The notes under the pieces: model-generated
Databases searched by the model: none
What the model saw: the letters and a program-made list of their open reading frames with translations, nothing else
What the model was told of the DNA's origin: nothing
Assembly: GCA_030830595.1 (NCBI GenBank)
Contig: JAURMS010000129.1
Span: 1 to 12,386, forward strand
DNA length: 12,386 bases
Direction of reading: 5' to 3'
DNA from: Gammaproteobacteria bacterium
Lineage (GTDB): Bacteria > Pseudomonadota > Gammaproteobacteria > Steroidobacterales > Steroidobacteraceae
Program-made: the position numbers and the translations under genes
In this document: positions 1 to 7,078 of the stretch, one piece after another
Layout of the letters: the number at the start of each line of letters is the position of its first letter
Numbering within the stretch: the stretch's first letter is position 1

Positions 1-1
1 C

Positions 2-376
2 GGCCTGGTCACGCCCATCCTGCGCATGGCGGACACCAAGGACTGCGCGACGATCGCCGCGGAAGTCGCCGAGCTGGCCGTCAAGGCTCGTGAGGGCAGG
101 CTGGCCCGTGAGGAGATCACCGGCGGCACCTTCACGGTCTCGAACCTCGGCATGTTCGGCATCGATCGGTTTGATGCCATCATCAATCCACCCCAGGTCG
201 GCATCCTGGCGGTGGGCGCGGCCAAGGACCGGGTGATCGCGCGCAACGGCGCGGCGACCATCGACAAGGTGATGACGGTACAACTCTCTGCCGACCACCG
301 GGTGGTGGACGGGGCCGAGGGAGCCCGCTTCCTGGCGACCCTGCGGGGCCTGGTGGAGGACCCGGCCGGGCTCTGA
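2..376 (+). CDS. Dihydrolipoamide acyltransferase (E2) of a 2-oxoacid/acetoin dehydrogenase-type complex, C-terminal part
   Basis: This is the 3' end of an E2 gene; the reading frame is open back to base 2, so the start lies outside the window. E2 moves an acyl group from lipoamide to CoA in the core of a cytoplasmic multienzyme complex. The visible part is the catalytic domain. It has the family's GGTFTVSNLGMFG and INPPQ segments and ends with the active-site motif DHRVVDG (His codon at 296-298, Asp at 308-310). The lipoyl and E1/E3-binding domains are not visible. It converges on the SDR gene with an 11-bp gap. Acetoin-type E1 alpha and beta genes lie about 9 kb away on the other strand, so this E2 probably serves that E1, although it could belong to another complex encoded to the left. 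The domain assignment is firm; the partner and acyl substrate are inferred. Confidence 0.93.
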   Translation, partial: GLVTPILRMADTKDCATIAAEVAELAVKAREGRLAREEITGGTFTVSNLGMFGIDRFDAIINPPQVGILAVGAAKDRVIARNGAATIDKVMTVQLSADHRVVDGAEGARFLATLRGLVEDPAGL

Positions 377-387
377 AGGCCCGGCTG
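363..387. terminator. GC-rich hairpin between convergent genes, possible weak bidirectional terminator
   Basis: Bases 363-371 can pair with 379-387: nine pairs including one G-U, with a 7-base loop. The hairpin spans the E2 stop codon and the 11-bp gap before the SDR stop. No T-run follows on either strand, so it does not fit a classical intrinsic terminator. It may still slow polymerase between the two convergent genes. Confidence 0.3.
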
Positions 388-1205
388 TTACTGCGCCGTA
401 TAGCCCCCGTCTGGAGTCAGTTCCGAGCCGGTCAGGAACCGTGAGGCATCCGAGGCGAGGAACACGATGGCGTCGGCGATCTCGTAGGGATCGGCCATGT
501 GTCCGATGGGGTGCGCGCGGGCAATGGCCGCCCGCGCCTCCTCCGGCGAGGGCGCAAATCCCACTTCACCTAGTTCCTTGAGGCACTGCGCTGCAAAGGC
601 CGTATCCACGGTGCCGGGGTGTATGGAGTTGACCCGGATCTTCTTGCCCAGCGCCGCGTATTCCAGGGCCGCCGCCTTGCTCATCAGGCGCACCGAGCCC
701 TTGGTCGCGCAATAGGCCACCTGGAAAGCCACGCCGATGAGGCCACAAATCGAGGACATGTTGACCACCGAGCTGAGCTGGCCGATCGCCACGGCTTCTT
801 CGTGCAGGTCGTCAGCAAACTCTTTCATACCGAGGAACATGCCGGTGGAATTCACCCGAAACAGGCGGTCCCAGTCTGCCAGCGAGGTGCCGGCCATGTC
901 GCGGACCACGTCGATCCCGGCGTTGTTGACCAGGACCGACGCTCGCCCGTGATGCGCGAGGCCCGCCTGCCGCACCTGACGCCAGGCATCCTCGCTACCG
1001 ACATCGAGGTCGTGATACCAGGCGAGGTGCCCGGCTGAACGCAGCTCGGCGGCGAGCGCCTCGCCCGCCGCCGTTGCACGTCCGTGACCAGCACCGCTGC
1101 GCCGGCCTCGGCGAGCCGGCGGCAGGTGGCGGCACCAATGCCGCCCGCCCCGCCGGTCACCACCGCAAGCCGCGCTCGTCCCTTGCCGTCGACCAGCCGG
1201 TACAC
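388..1205 (-). pseudogene. Short-chain dehydrogenase/reductase (SDR), interrupted by a single frameshift
   Basis: A classical SDR: NAD(P)-dependent oxidation of an alcohol or reduction of a carbonyl, in the cytoplasm. The chosen start is GTG at 1205, because GAGG at 1215-1212 lies six bases upstream. That puts the ribosome site over the stop codon of the receptor gene, so the two are probably cotranscribed and coupled. The first frame (about 43 codons) carries the Rossmann motif TGGAGGIG at residues 17-24 and strand beta-2 (VLVTDV). Around 1077-1079 the reading must shift by one base to continue as ATAAGEALAAEL, NNAG, the catalytic Ser region (NMSS), YCATK with catalytic Tyr and Lys, and a normal C-terminus (DGGYTAQ). 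One inserted base would restore a protein of about 272 residues. All catalytic residues survive, so this is either a recent inactivation or a sequencing error in a GC-rich stretch. The substrate is unknown. Confidence 0.85.
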
Positions 1206-1211
1206 CGCAGA

Positions 1212-1215
1212 CCTC
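1212..1215 (-). promoter_or_regulatory. Shine-Dalgarno site setting the SDR GTG start
   Basis: GAGG (read on the minus strand) overlaps the receptor's TGA stop (1216-1214) and lies six bases before GTG at 1205. It fixes the SDR start and suggests translational coupling with the receptor gene. Confidence 0.6.
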
Positions 1216-3766
1216 AGTCGAACTTCATCGACAGGGTGAGGCCGTAGGACCTGGGCGCCCCGTAGTTGGTGAAGTTCCACAAGCCCGCCACCGGCAACGC
1301 TGCCACGCGGTAGGTCTCATCAGTCAGGTTGGAGGCATAGGCCGTCACCGACCAGCGGTCCTCACGGTCATGCAGGGTGGCTGACAGGTCGACCAGCGTG
1401 CGCTCCTCCATCTGGGTGTTGAGGCCGTTGAAGACGTCGGTTTCGGCCTCGCTCTGGTAGTTGACTGAGGCATTCCAGGTCACCCGCTGGCCGTTGCTGA
1501 GTCCCTGGTCGTAGGCCACGCCCAACAGCAGCTTGGTCTCCGGCGAGAACGGCACGTCGAACTGGGTCAGGTCGATCGGTTCATTGCCCCCGCGCAGGTC
1601 CGGCAGGATGCCGTTCTTATAGGAGTGATCGAGCCAGTTGACCGCGGCATTGATCCGCAGGTTCTCGGTCGGCACCCAGGTGGCCTCGATGTCGATGCCC
1701 TTGGCCTCCGACTCACCGGTGTTGACCGTGACGGTTTCCTGCTGGCTGGAGCCATCGGCCGAGGTGTAGGCCGCGACGACTGCACGCTGCAGGTTCTCGT
1801 AGGTGGTCAGGTAGGCCGAGGCAGACAGCCTGAGCGTGTTGTCGAACAGGTCGGCCTTGTATCCCAGCTCAATGTTGTCGTTGGTCTCCGGGTCGTAGGC
1901 GCAGCGCGATACGGTGGCGCAGGTCTCGGAGAAGCCGCCCGACAGGAAGCCCGTCGCATAGCTGAGGTAGAACATCTGGCCGTCGTCGAGCTTGTAGTCG
2001 AGCACGGTACGCCAGGTGGTCTCCTCCCACTCGTCGCTGGTGTCGACGTAAGTACCGAAGCTCTCTGGCGGCAGCGGGACCTCACGCCCGTTCCACTGGC
2101 GCGGCGTAATGCCGGCGCGGGAAATGTTCTGCGACCGAACGTCACGGCATACGCCATCGACGGTAATCGCGTCCTGAGCCTCGGTGAACTCGTTGCACAG
2201 CCCGCCGCCGTCGACCGCGCGGATGAAGTCCTTTTCGTCCTTGCTCAGACGGATGCCGGCGCTGAGGGTGAGGTTGTTGGTGAGCTCGTACTTGCCATCG
2301 AAGAACACCGCGTACTCCGTACGGTCCTGCTCGGTGTACTGCAGCTGGTAGTCAAACAGGGAACGTGTATCCAGGCTGACCGTGCCATCACTGCGGACAA
2401 AACTGCCCGTTTCGGCATCAAACACTGGAATCAGCGACACCAGACCCACGGAGAAGAAGGCGCGGAAGTTGAACGCGTCCTTGAAGTAGTTGGCACCGGC
2501 CACGAAGTTGAACGGACCGTCCAGGTCGGAGGCAAAGCGCAGCTCCTGCTGGAAGGTGAAGCGCTCGGTGTTGCGAGTGGAATCGAACAGGGTCTGGAAG
2601 GATTCGCCGGTATAGGTGCTGGGCAGGCGCTGCTGCTCCTCACGATAGCCGGTGATGGACTTCACTTCACCGAGGTCGAGAGCGAGGGTCTGGGTCAGGT
2701 ACACGCCCGTGGAATCCACCCGGTGCCCCTTGTCCATCTGGATCTCGTCGTTACCGGAAATCAGCGTGCTGAACGGGTCCTTCTGCCCGGACAACTGGAT
2801 GCCCGGGAAGCCGAGCAGCGTCAGCAGGTCGGACGCGGTGCTTTCGTTCACGCCCGGGGGCGAGTCGGACCGGTCCTTGACGCCCTCGACGATCACGTAG
2901 GCGCTGTAGTTGTCGCTAGGTTCCCACAGCAGCTTGGCCTTCGCAGCCAGCACGTTCTTGCCGCCGAGCGGCCCACCGGTGCCGGTGGCGGTGGTGTCCA
3001 CCTCCGGGGGCAGCGGCGTGCCGGCCGGGATCCCGAACAGGCCCCACAGCGGCACGTTATCCGGGAAGGTCGCCGTGCGCTTGTCGGCCGTGTAGTAGCC
3101 GTCGCTGTTGTCGTAGATGCCGGTTAGGCGGAAAGCCATGGTGTCGGTCAGCGGCAGGTTGACCGCCGCCTTCATGGAGGTGACGTTGGCGCCGTTCTGA
3201 TACTGGCCGTAACTGAACTCGGCCTCGCCGGAGTACTCGCCGATCACCGGCTTCTTAGAAGTTATGGAAATCACGCCGCCGGTGGTGTTCTTGCCGAACA
3301 GGGTGCCCTGCGGGCCGCGGTAGACCTCCACCTGCTGCACGTCGAACAGGGTCAGGAACTGCGAGGTCACGTGGCTGAGGACGAACTCGTCCATCAGAAA
3401 GCTGACCGGCGCGTCCTGCGTGACCAGGATGATGTTGGTGCCGGTGCCGCGCATGCCGCCACCGGTGGCGTTGAAGCCAGCCGGATTGGACAACACCAGG
3501 CCCGGAGTCACGCGGTCGAGTGCGCGCACGTCGTTGATCTGGGTGCGGGCCAGGTCGGTTTCACTGATGGCAGTGATGGAAATCGGGATGTCCTGCTGGG
3601 CTTCCTCACGCTTGGTACCCGTGACGAAAATTTCCTCCAGCGTGCCGACCGACGCACGCCCCTCGCCCCCTTCCTGAGACCAGGCGGCACCACTGAACGC
3701 GGCGCCTGCGGCACAGGCAAAGAGAACGCTGGAGACGGCACGAGACAATGCATGGGATCTGGTCAT
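1214..3766 (-). CDS. TonB-dependent outer-membrane receptor
   Basis: An 850-residue outer-membrane beta-barrel that takes up a ligand using the TonB/ExbBD proton-motive coupling. ATG at 3766 was chosen over an in-frame ATG at 3850. It starts a clear signal peptide (residues 1 to about 28-31, ending SGAAWSQ) and has GAGGG about eight bases upstream. The TonB box region is EEIFVTGTKR (about residues 44-53). The plug domain follows, with the hallmark VEVYRGPQGTLFGKNTTGG, then a barrel whose last strand ends LSMKFD. There is no N-terminal FecA-type signalling domain. The family covers siderophore, vitamin and organic-carbon receptors; sequence alone does not give the ligand. Its place beside an SDR, a P450 and quinoproteins suggests a carbon substrate rather than iron (inference). 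It is the first gene of its transcript, driven by the promoter at 3822-3850 with the shared palindrome, and is followed by the SDR. Confidence 0.95.
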   Translation of the reverse strand: MTRSHALSRAVSSVLFACAAGAAFSGAAWSQEGGEGRASVGTLEEIFVTGTKREEAQQDIPISITAISETDLARTQINDVRALDRVTPGLVLSNPAGFNATGGGMRGTGTNIILVTQDAPVSFLMDEFVLSHVTSQFLTLFDVQQVEVYRGPQGTLFGKNTTGGVISITSKKPVIGEYSGEAEFSYGQYQNGANVTSMKAAVNLPLTDTMAFRLTGIYDNSDGYYTADKRTATFPDNVPLWGLFGIPAGTPLPPEVDTTATGTGGPLGGKNVLAAKAKLLWEPSDNYSAYVIVEGVKDRSDSPPGVNESTASDLLTLLGFPGIQLSGQKDPFSTLISGNDEIQMDKGHRVDSTGVYLTQTLALDLGEVKSITGYREEQQRLPSTYTGESFQTLFDSTRNTERFTFQQELRFASDLDGPFNFVAGANYFKDAFNFRAFFSVGLVSLIPVFDAETGSFVRSDGTVSLDTRSLFDYQLQYTEQDRTEYAVFFDGKYELTNNLTLSAGIRLSKDEKDFIRAVDGGGLCNEFTEAQDAITVDGVCRDVRSQNISRAGITPRQWNGREVPLPPESFGTYVDTSDEWEETTWRTVLDYKLDDGQMFYLSYATGFLSGGFSETCATVSRCAYDPETNDNIELGYKADLFDNTLRLSASAYLTTYENLQRAVVAAYTSADGSSQQETVTVNTGESEAKGIDIEATWVPTENLRINAAVNWLDHSYKNGILPDLRGGNEPIDLTQFDVPFSPETKLLLGVAYDQGLSNGQRVTWNASVNYQSEAETDVFNGLNTQMEERTLVDLSATLHDREDRWSVTAYASNLTDETYRVAALPVAGLWNFTNYGAPRSYGLTLSMKFD

Positions 3767-3821
3767 GTGACACCCTCGTTGGTTAGTTCGTTTTCCATCG
3801 GCATGGGCCGAATCGGCGTTG

Positions 3822-3850
3822 AATATAGGTGACGCTCCGATGTAAAACAA
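3822..3850 (-). promoter_or_regulatory. Predicted sigma70-type promoter for the receptor-SDR unit
   Basis: On the minus strand, TTGTTT (3850-3845), a 17-bp spacer, and TATATT (3827-3822). The start of transcription would fall near 3815, giving a leader of about 50 bases before ATG 3766. The -35 box is the downstream arm of the palindrome at 3845-3862, and an A-run (minus strand) lies just upstream as a possible UP element. The same arrangement recurs at 11368-11397, which strengthens the call. Confidence 0.65.
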
Positions 3851-3866
3851 TCATGACTGTTTTTTT
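3845..3866. promoter_or_regulatory. Shared operator, copy 1: 18-bp palindrome plus T-run
   Basis: Bases 3845-3862 read AAACAATCATGACTGTTT, an inverted repeat about TCATGA with one mismatched pair, followed by T to 3866. The same 22 bases occur at 11392-11413. The palindrome covers the -35 box of the receptor promoter, where binding would be expected to repress. It also lies 112 bp upstream of the divergent PQQ dehydrogenase start, so it could act on both sides. Length and symmetry fit a dimeric helix-turn-helix regulator such as a TetR family member (inference). Confidence 0.75.
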
Positions 3867-3873
3867 CGGCCGG

Positions 3874-3916
3874 CCTGTCTGATACAGGATGATTTGTCGG
3901 GATTAATGCTGTACAG
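3874..3916. other. Small inverted repeats in the divergent intergenic region
   Basis: CCTGT (3874-3878) and ACAGG (3884-3888) form an inverted repeat with a 5-base gap. CTGTACAG at 3909-3916 is a perfect 8-bp palindrome of similar composition. They lie upstream of the + strand PQQ dehydrogenase and might bind a second regulator. No convincing -35/-10 pair for that gene was found between 3867 and 3974, so its promoter remains undefined. Short palindromes of this kind can arise by chance. Confidence 0.25.
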
Positions 3917-3974
3917 GAGCAATACAAAGGCTTTTGCAGCGCAAGATTAAAACGCAATTCCACAAGGAAACCGC

Positions 3975-5834
3975 ATGACTCCTCCCAGATCGATTGCAGC
4001 CTTGTTGCTGGCCCTTGGCGCCAGCCTCCCTGCAGCCACGTCCATGGCAGCAGTGCCTGGCGCGACACCCGACCAACTGTATGCCGAGCACTGCGCCACC
4101 TGCCACGAAGGCAACGTGCCGCGCGCTCCGCATGCCGTGAAATTCCAGATACTCGGTCCGGAGACCCTCTACTCCGCCATGACGGTGGGCGTGATGAAGG
4201 AACAGGCCGCAGCCTTGAGCGACGACCAGCGGCGAGCGCTGGCGGAACACCTCGGCGGCAGGACGCTTAGGGTCGAAACGGGTGGCCCTACTCCGCCCGC
4301 CTGTAGCGGTGACAGCGCGAGGTTCGACCTTGCGCGTCCGCCGACCCTGACCGGATGGGGCATGACGACGGCCAACACGCGCCACGTATCGCAGGAGGTG
4401 GCCGGACTGACTGCCCAGGACGTTCCGAAACTTCGTCTCAAGTGGGCTTTCGCCTTCCACGGTGCATCCAGGGCACGCTCTCAGCCGACACTCGCCGGAG
4501 GCGCGGTGTTCGTCGGCAGCCAGGAAGGCACGGTCTACGCACTCGACCTGGCCAGCGGCTGTGTGCGCTGGTCCTTCAAGGCGGGTGCGGAGGTCCGCAG
4601 TGCGCCAGCCATCGAGTCATGGACACCCGGCGATGAGCAGGCGCGTCCGCGCGTGTTCTTCGGGGACCTCAACGGGGCCGTCTATGGTCTGGAAGCCCTG
4701 ACCGGCAAGTTGTTGTGGAAGGTCGCCGCCAACGATCACCCGCGAACCACCATCACCGGCAGCCCGCGAGTCCTGGAGGGTCGCGTGTACGTACCGCTCT
4801 CTTCCACCGAGTGGGCGTCGGCGGCCGACCCGGCCTACGAATGCTGCACCTTCCGGGGCGGCGTCACGGCCCTCAATGCCGACGACGGATCGGTGGTCTG
4901 GCGCAACTACACGATCACCGAGGAGCCCGCACTGACCGGGGACCGCAATTCGGCCGGCGCCCTCCGCCGGGGCCCCGCCGGCGCACCGGTCTGGAACAGC
5001 CCGACGCTCGACCCTGAGCGCCGCCGGCTCTATGTGGGCACCGGCGAGGCCTACACGTCCCCCGCAGCGGCCACCAGCGATGCGGTGATTGCTTTCGACA
5101 TGGATACCGGAAAGCAACTCTGGCACTACCAGTCGATTGCCGGCGACGCGTGGAACATGGCCTGCTTCATCGGTGGCGGACCCAACTGCCCCGAGGAAAA
5201 CGGTCCGGACCTCGACATCGGCGCGCCGCCCATCCTCGCCCGCCTGGCAGATGACCGTGAAGTCCTGCTGGCGGGCCAGAAATCGGCGCACGTGTTCGCA
5301 TTGGACCCGGACAACGGCAAACTGCTGTGGCGGGTCAAGCACGGCCGTGGCGGCTTTGCCGGCGGCGTGCACTGGGGCATGGCCTTCGACGGCAAGACAC
5401 TCTATGCCCCCAACGCCGACACGATTTTCCTGGGGACTGAGCAAGGCGAGGCCAAGCCGGGACTGTTTGCACTCGACCCCGCGGACGGCTCCATCCGCTG
5501 GTTTGCACCCAACCCGGACATCTGCCCCGAGGCGCTGAAGCCGGCCTGTGATCCCGGCCTGTCGCCTCCACCCACCTCAATGCCGGGCGTGGTGTTTGCG
5601 GGAGCCTTCGATGGCTGGCTGCGCGCCTACCAGGCCGCAACCGGCAAGGTCATCTGGGCCTTCGATACGGTTCGCGAATTCAACACGGTGTCAGGCGAAA
5701 CTGCCCGGGGCGGCTCGATTGAATCAGCCGGCCCGGTCATCGCCGAGGGTCACGTGCTGGTCAACTCCGGTTACCTGTTCGGCGGCCGGATGCCCGGCAA
5801 CGTGCTGCTGGTCTTCAACGTGGAGCAACCCTGA
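3975..5834 (+). CDS. Periplasmic cytochrome c/PQQ-dependent alcohol dehydrogenase, polyvinyl alcohol dehydrogenase-like
   Basis: A 619-residue quinohemoprotein predicted to oxidise alcohols in the periplasm, passing electrons from PQQ to its own heme c. ATG 3975 has AAGGA six bases upstream and begins a signal peptide (about residues 1-26). A short N-terminal cytochrome c domain binds heme through CATCH (Cys40, Cys43, His44). From about residue 120 an eight-bladed PQQ propeller follows, with repeated blade motifs such as GTVYALDLASG and GKLLWRVKHG. Adjacent cysteines Cys290-Cys291 (ECCTFRGG) match the vicinal disulfide that sits over PQQ in this superfamily, and GDAWN (390-394) matches the active-site region. 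Domain order (heme first) and length fit the polyvinyl alcohol dehydrogenase (cytochrome) family rather than methanol or ethanol dehydrogenases. The true substrate may be another secondary alcohol. It forms a + strand pair with the P450 one base downstream. Confidence 0.9.
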   Translation: MTPPRSIAALLLALGASLPAATSMAAVPGATPDQLYAEHCATCHEGNVPRAPHAVKFQILGPETLYSAMTVGVMKEQAAALSDDQRRALAEHLGGRTLRVETGGPTPPACSGDSARFDLARPPTLTGWGMTTANTRHVSQEVAGLTAQDVPKLRLKWAFAFHGASRARSQPTLAGGAVFVGSQEGTVYALDLASGCVRWSFKAGAEVRSAPAIESWTPGDEQARPRVFFGDLNGAVYGLEALTGKLLWKVAANDHPRTTITGSPRVLEGRVYVPLSSTEWASAADPAYECCTFRGGVTALNADDGSVVWRNYTITEEPALTGDRNSAGALRRGPAGAPVWNSPTLDPERRRLYVGTGEAYTSPAAATSDAVIAFDMDTGKQLWHYQSIAGDAWNMACFIGGGPNCPEENGPDLDIGAPPILARLADDREVLLAGQKSAHVFALDPDNGKLLWRVKHGRGGFAGGVHWGMAFDGKTLYAPNADTIFLGTEQGEAKPGLFALDPADGSIRWFAPNPDICPEALKPACDPGLSPPPTSMPGVVFAGAFDGWLRAYQAATGKVIWAFDTVREFNTVSGETARGGSIESAGPVIAEGHVLVNSGYLFGGRMPGNVLLVFNVEQP

Positions 5835-5835
5835 G

Positions 5836-7077
5836 ATGTCCACCGGGCAGGACTCCCGGAGCCTGATGTCGGCCGACGTTCAGGCCTGCCCCTACGGTTA
5901 CTACCGGCAGTTGCGCGAGGCTGCCCCGCTCTACCGGATGCCGGACACCGGGTTCTGGCTGGTAACCTCCTTCGAGCTGGCCCGCGAAATCATTCGCCAG
6001 CCTGACCTGTTCGCCAGCGGGGTCAGTCCCATGGCCTTGCGGCCGGGCGGTGTGCCGGCAGCGGTCATCGACGTATTCGCCAACGAGGGTTGGCTGCCCA
6101 AGGCGTCCTGTTCCACCTCCGACCCGCCGGCGCATACCCGGGTGCGCAGTTTCCTCGAGCCGCTGTTCACCATGAAGCGCATGCGCGAGATCGCACCATT
6201 GATCGAGCGAACCGTGGAGGAATTGGTGCGGGACTGGCCCGACCGCCAAGAGGTGGAGTTCGTCTCGGCGTTCGCTCATCCGTTACCGATGATCGTCATC
6301 GCCGAACTGATCGGCGTCCCGCCCGACAACCTGCCCCGTTTCAAGGCCTGGTCGGATGCCATCGTCGAGCCCTTCAGCATGATGGTTTCCGAGGAGCGGG
6401 AGGTGGAATGCGCGCGCCTGGTGGTCGAAATGCAGCACTACTTCAAGGCCATGCTGGAAGAGCGGGCCAGGCACCCGGCGGCTGACCTGCTCACCACCGT
6501 CGCGCAGTCGTCAGCTCCGGACCGTCAGGGTTTCGACCTTGCCGAGCAGCTGACCATCCTGACCATCGACCTGCTGGCCTCCGGCAACGAGACCACCACC
6601 GCCGCTATTGCCTCTGGCCTCAAGCTGCTGGCCGAGGATCCAGCAACCCACGCCACACTACGCGCAGATCCCGAACGGCTGGAGAATTTCTGCGAGGAAG
6701 TGCTGCGCCTGGAGTCGCCCGCGCAGGGGATGTTTCGTAGGGTCACTCGCGATACCGTCCTCGGCGGGCAAGCACTCCGTGAGGGTGAGCTGATCAGCCT
6801 GCGTTTCGGGGCCGCCAACCGCGATCCGGGACAGTTTCCGGATCCGGATCGCATCGACCTCGACCGACGCCCGGCAGGCAAGCATCTCGCCTTCGGGATC
6901 GGTCGCCATCACTGCATCGGCGCCCAACTCGCGCGGCAGGAACTGTTGAGCTCCTTCCGCAGGTTGACGGGGCGTTATCGCCGCATCTCGATGGCACCCT
7001 GTCGCCCCACACCGGAGTACCAACCCAGCTTCTTCGGCCGCAACCTGCGCGAACTGTACCTGGTGCTGGAGGCCTGA
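5836..7077 (+). CDS. Cytochrome P450
   Basis: A soluble bacterial class I-type P450 of 413 residues, inserting one oxygen atom from O2 into an organic substrate. ATG 5836 lies one base after the quinoprotein stop; GGAG in the end of that gene can serve as ribosome site. The frame stays open upstream only as overlap with the preceding gene, so a longer form is unlikely. Landmarks are the I-helix oxygen-activation segment SGNETTT (249-255), the K-helix ExxR at Glu288-Arg291, and the heme loop FGIGRHHCIG with thiolate ligand Cys360. No transmembrane anchor is present. No ferredoxin or ferredoxin reductase gene is in the window, so electron donors must come from elsewhere. The CYP family cannot be named from inspection. 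Cotranscription with a PQQ alcohol dehydrogenase suggests that hydroxylation and alcohol oxidation belong to one pathway (inference). Confidence 0.95.
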   Translation: MSTGQDSRSLMSADVQACPYGYYRQLREAAPLYRMPDTGFWLVTSFELAREIIRQPDLFASGVSPMALRPGGVPAAVIDVFANEGWLPKASCSTSDPPAHTRVRSFLEPLFTMKRMREIAPLIERTVEELVRDWPDRQEVEFVSAFAHPLPMIVIAELIGVPPDNLPRFKAWSDAIVEPFSMMVSEEREVECARLVVEMQHYFKAMLEERARHPAADLLTTVAQSSAPDRQGFDLAEQLTILTIDLLASGNETTTAAIASGLKLLAEDPATHATLRADPERLENFCEEVLRLESPAQGMFRRVTRDTVLGGQALREGELISLRFGAANRDPGQFPDPDRIDLDRRPAGKHLAFGIGRHHCIGAQLARQELLSSFRRLTGRYRRISMAPCRPTPEYQPSFFGRNLRELYLVLEA

Positions 7078-7078
7078 G

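Noticed and set aside
1625..3127. Open frame of 500 codons on the + strand, opposite the TonB receptor
   Set aside because: The receptor on the other strand has a signal peptide and full plug and barrel motifs. The antisense frame has no recognisable domain and arises from GC-rich codon bias.
3767..3850. Receptor start at ATG 3850
   Set aside because: The extra 28 residues would precede a standard signal peptide. The region holds the -10 box and leader, and ATG 3766 has its own ribosome site.
5548..5835. N-terminal extension of the P450 frame back to 5548
   Set aside because: It overlaps the quinoprotein gene in another frame and gives a Pro/Arg/Ser-rich sequence unlike any P450. ATG 5836 gives the usual length.
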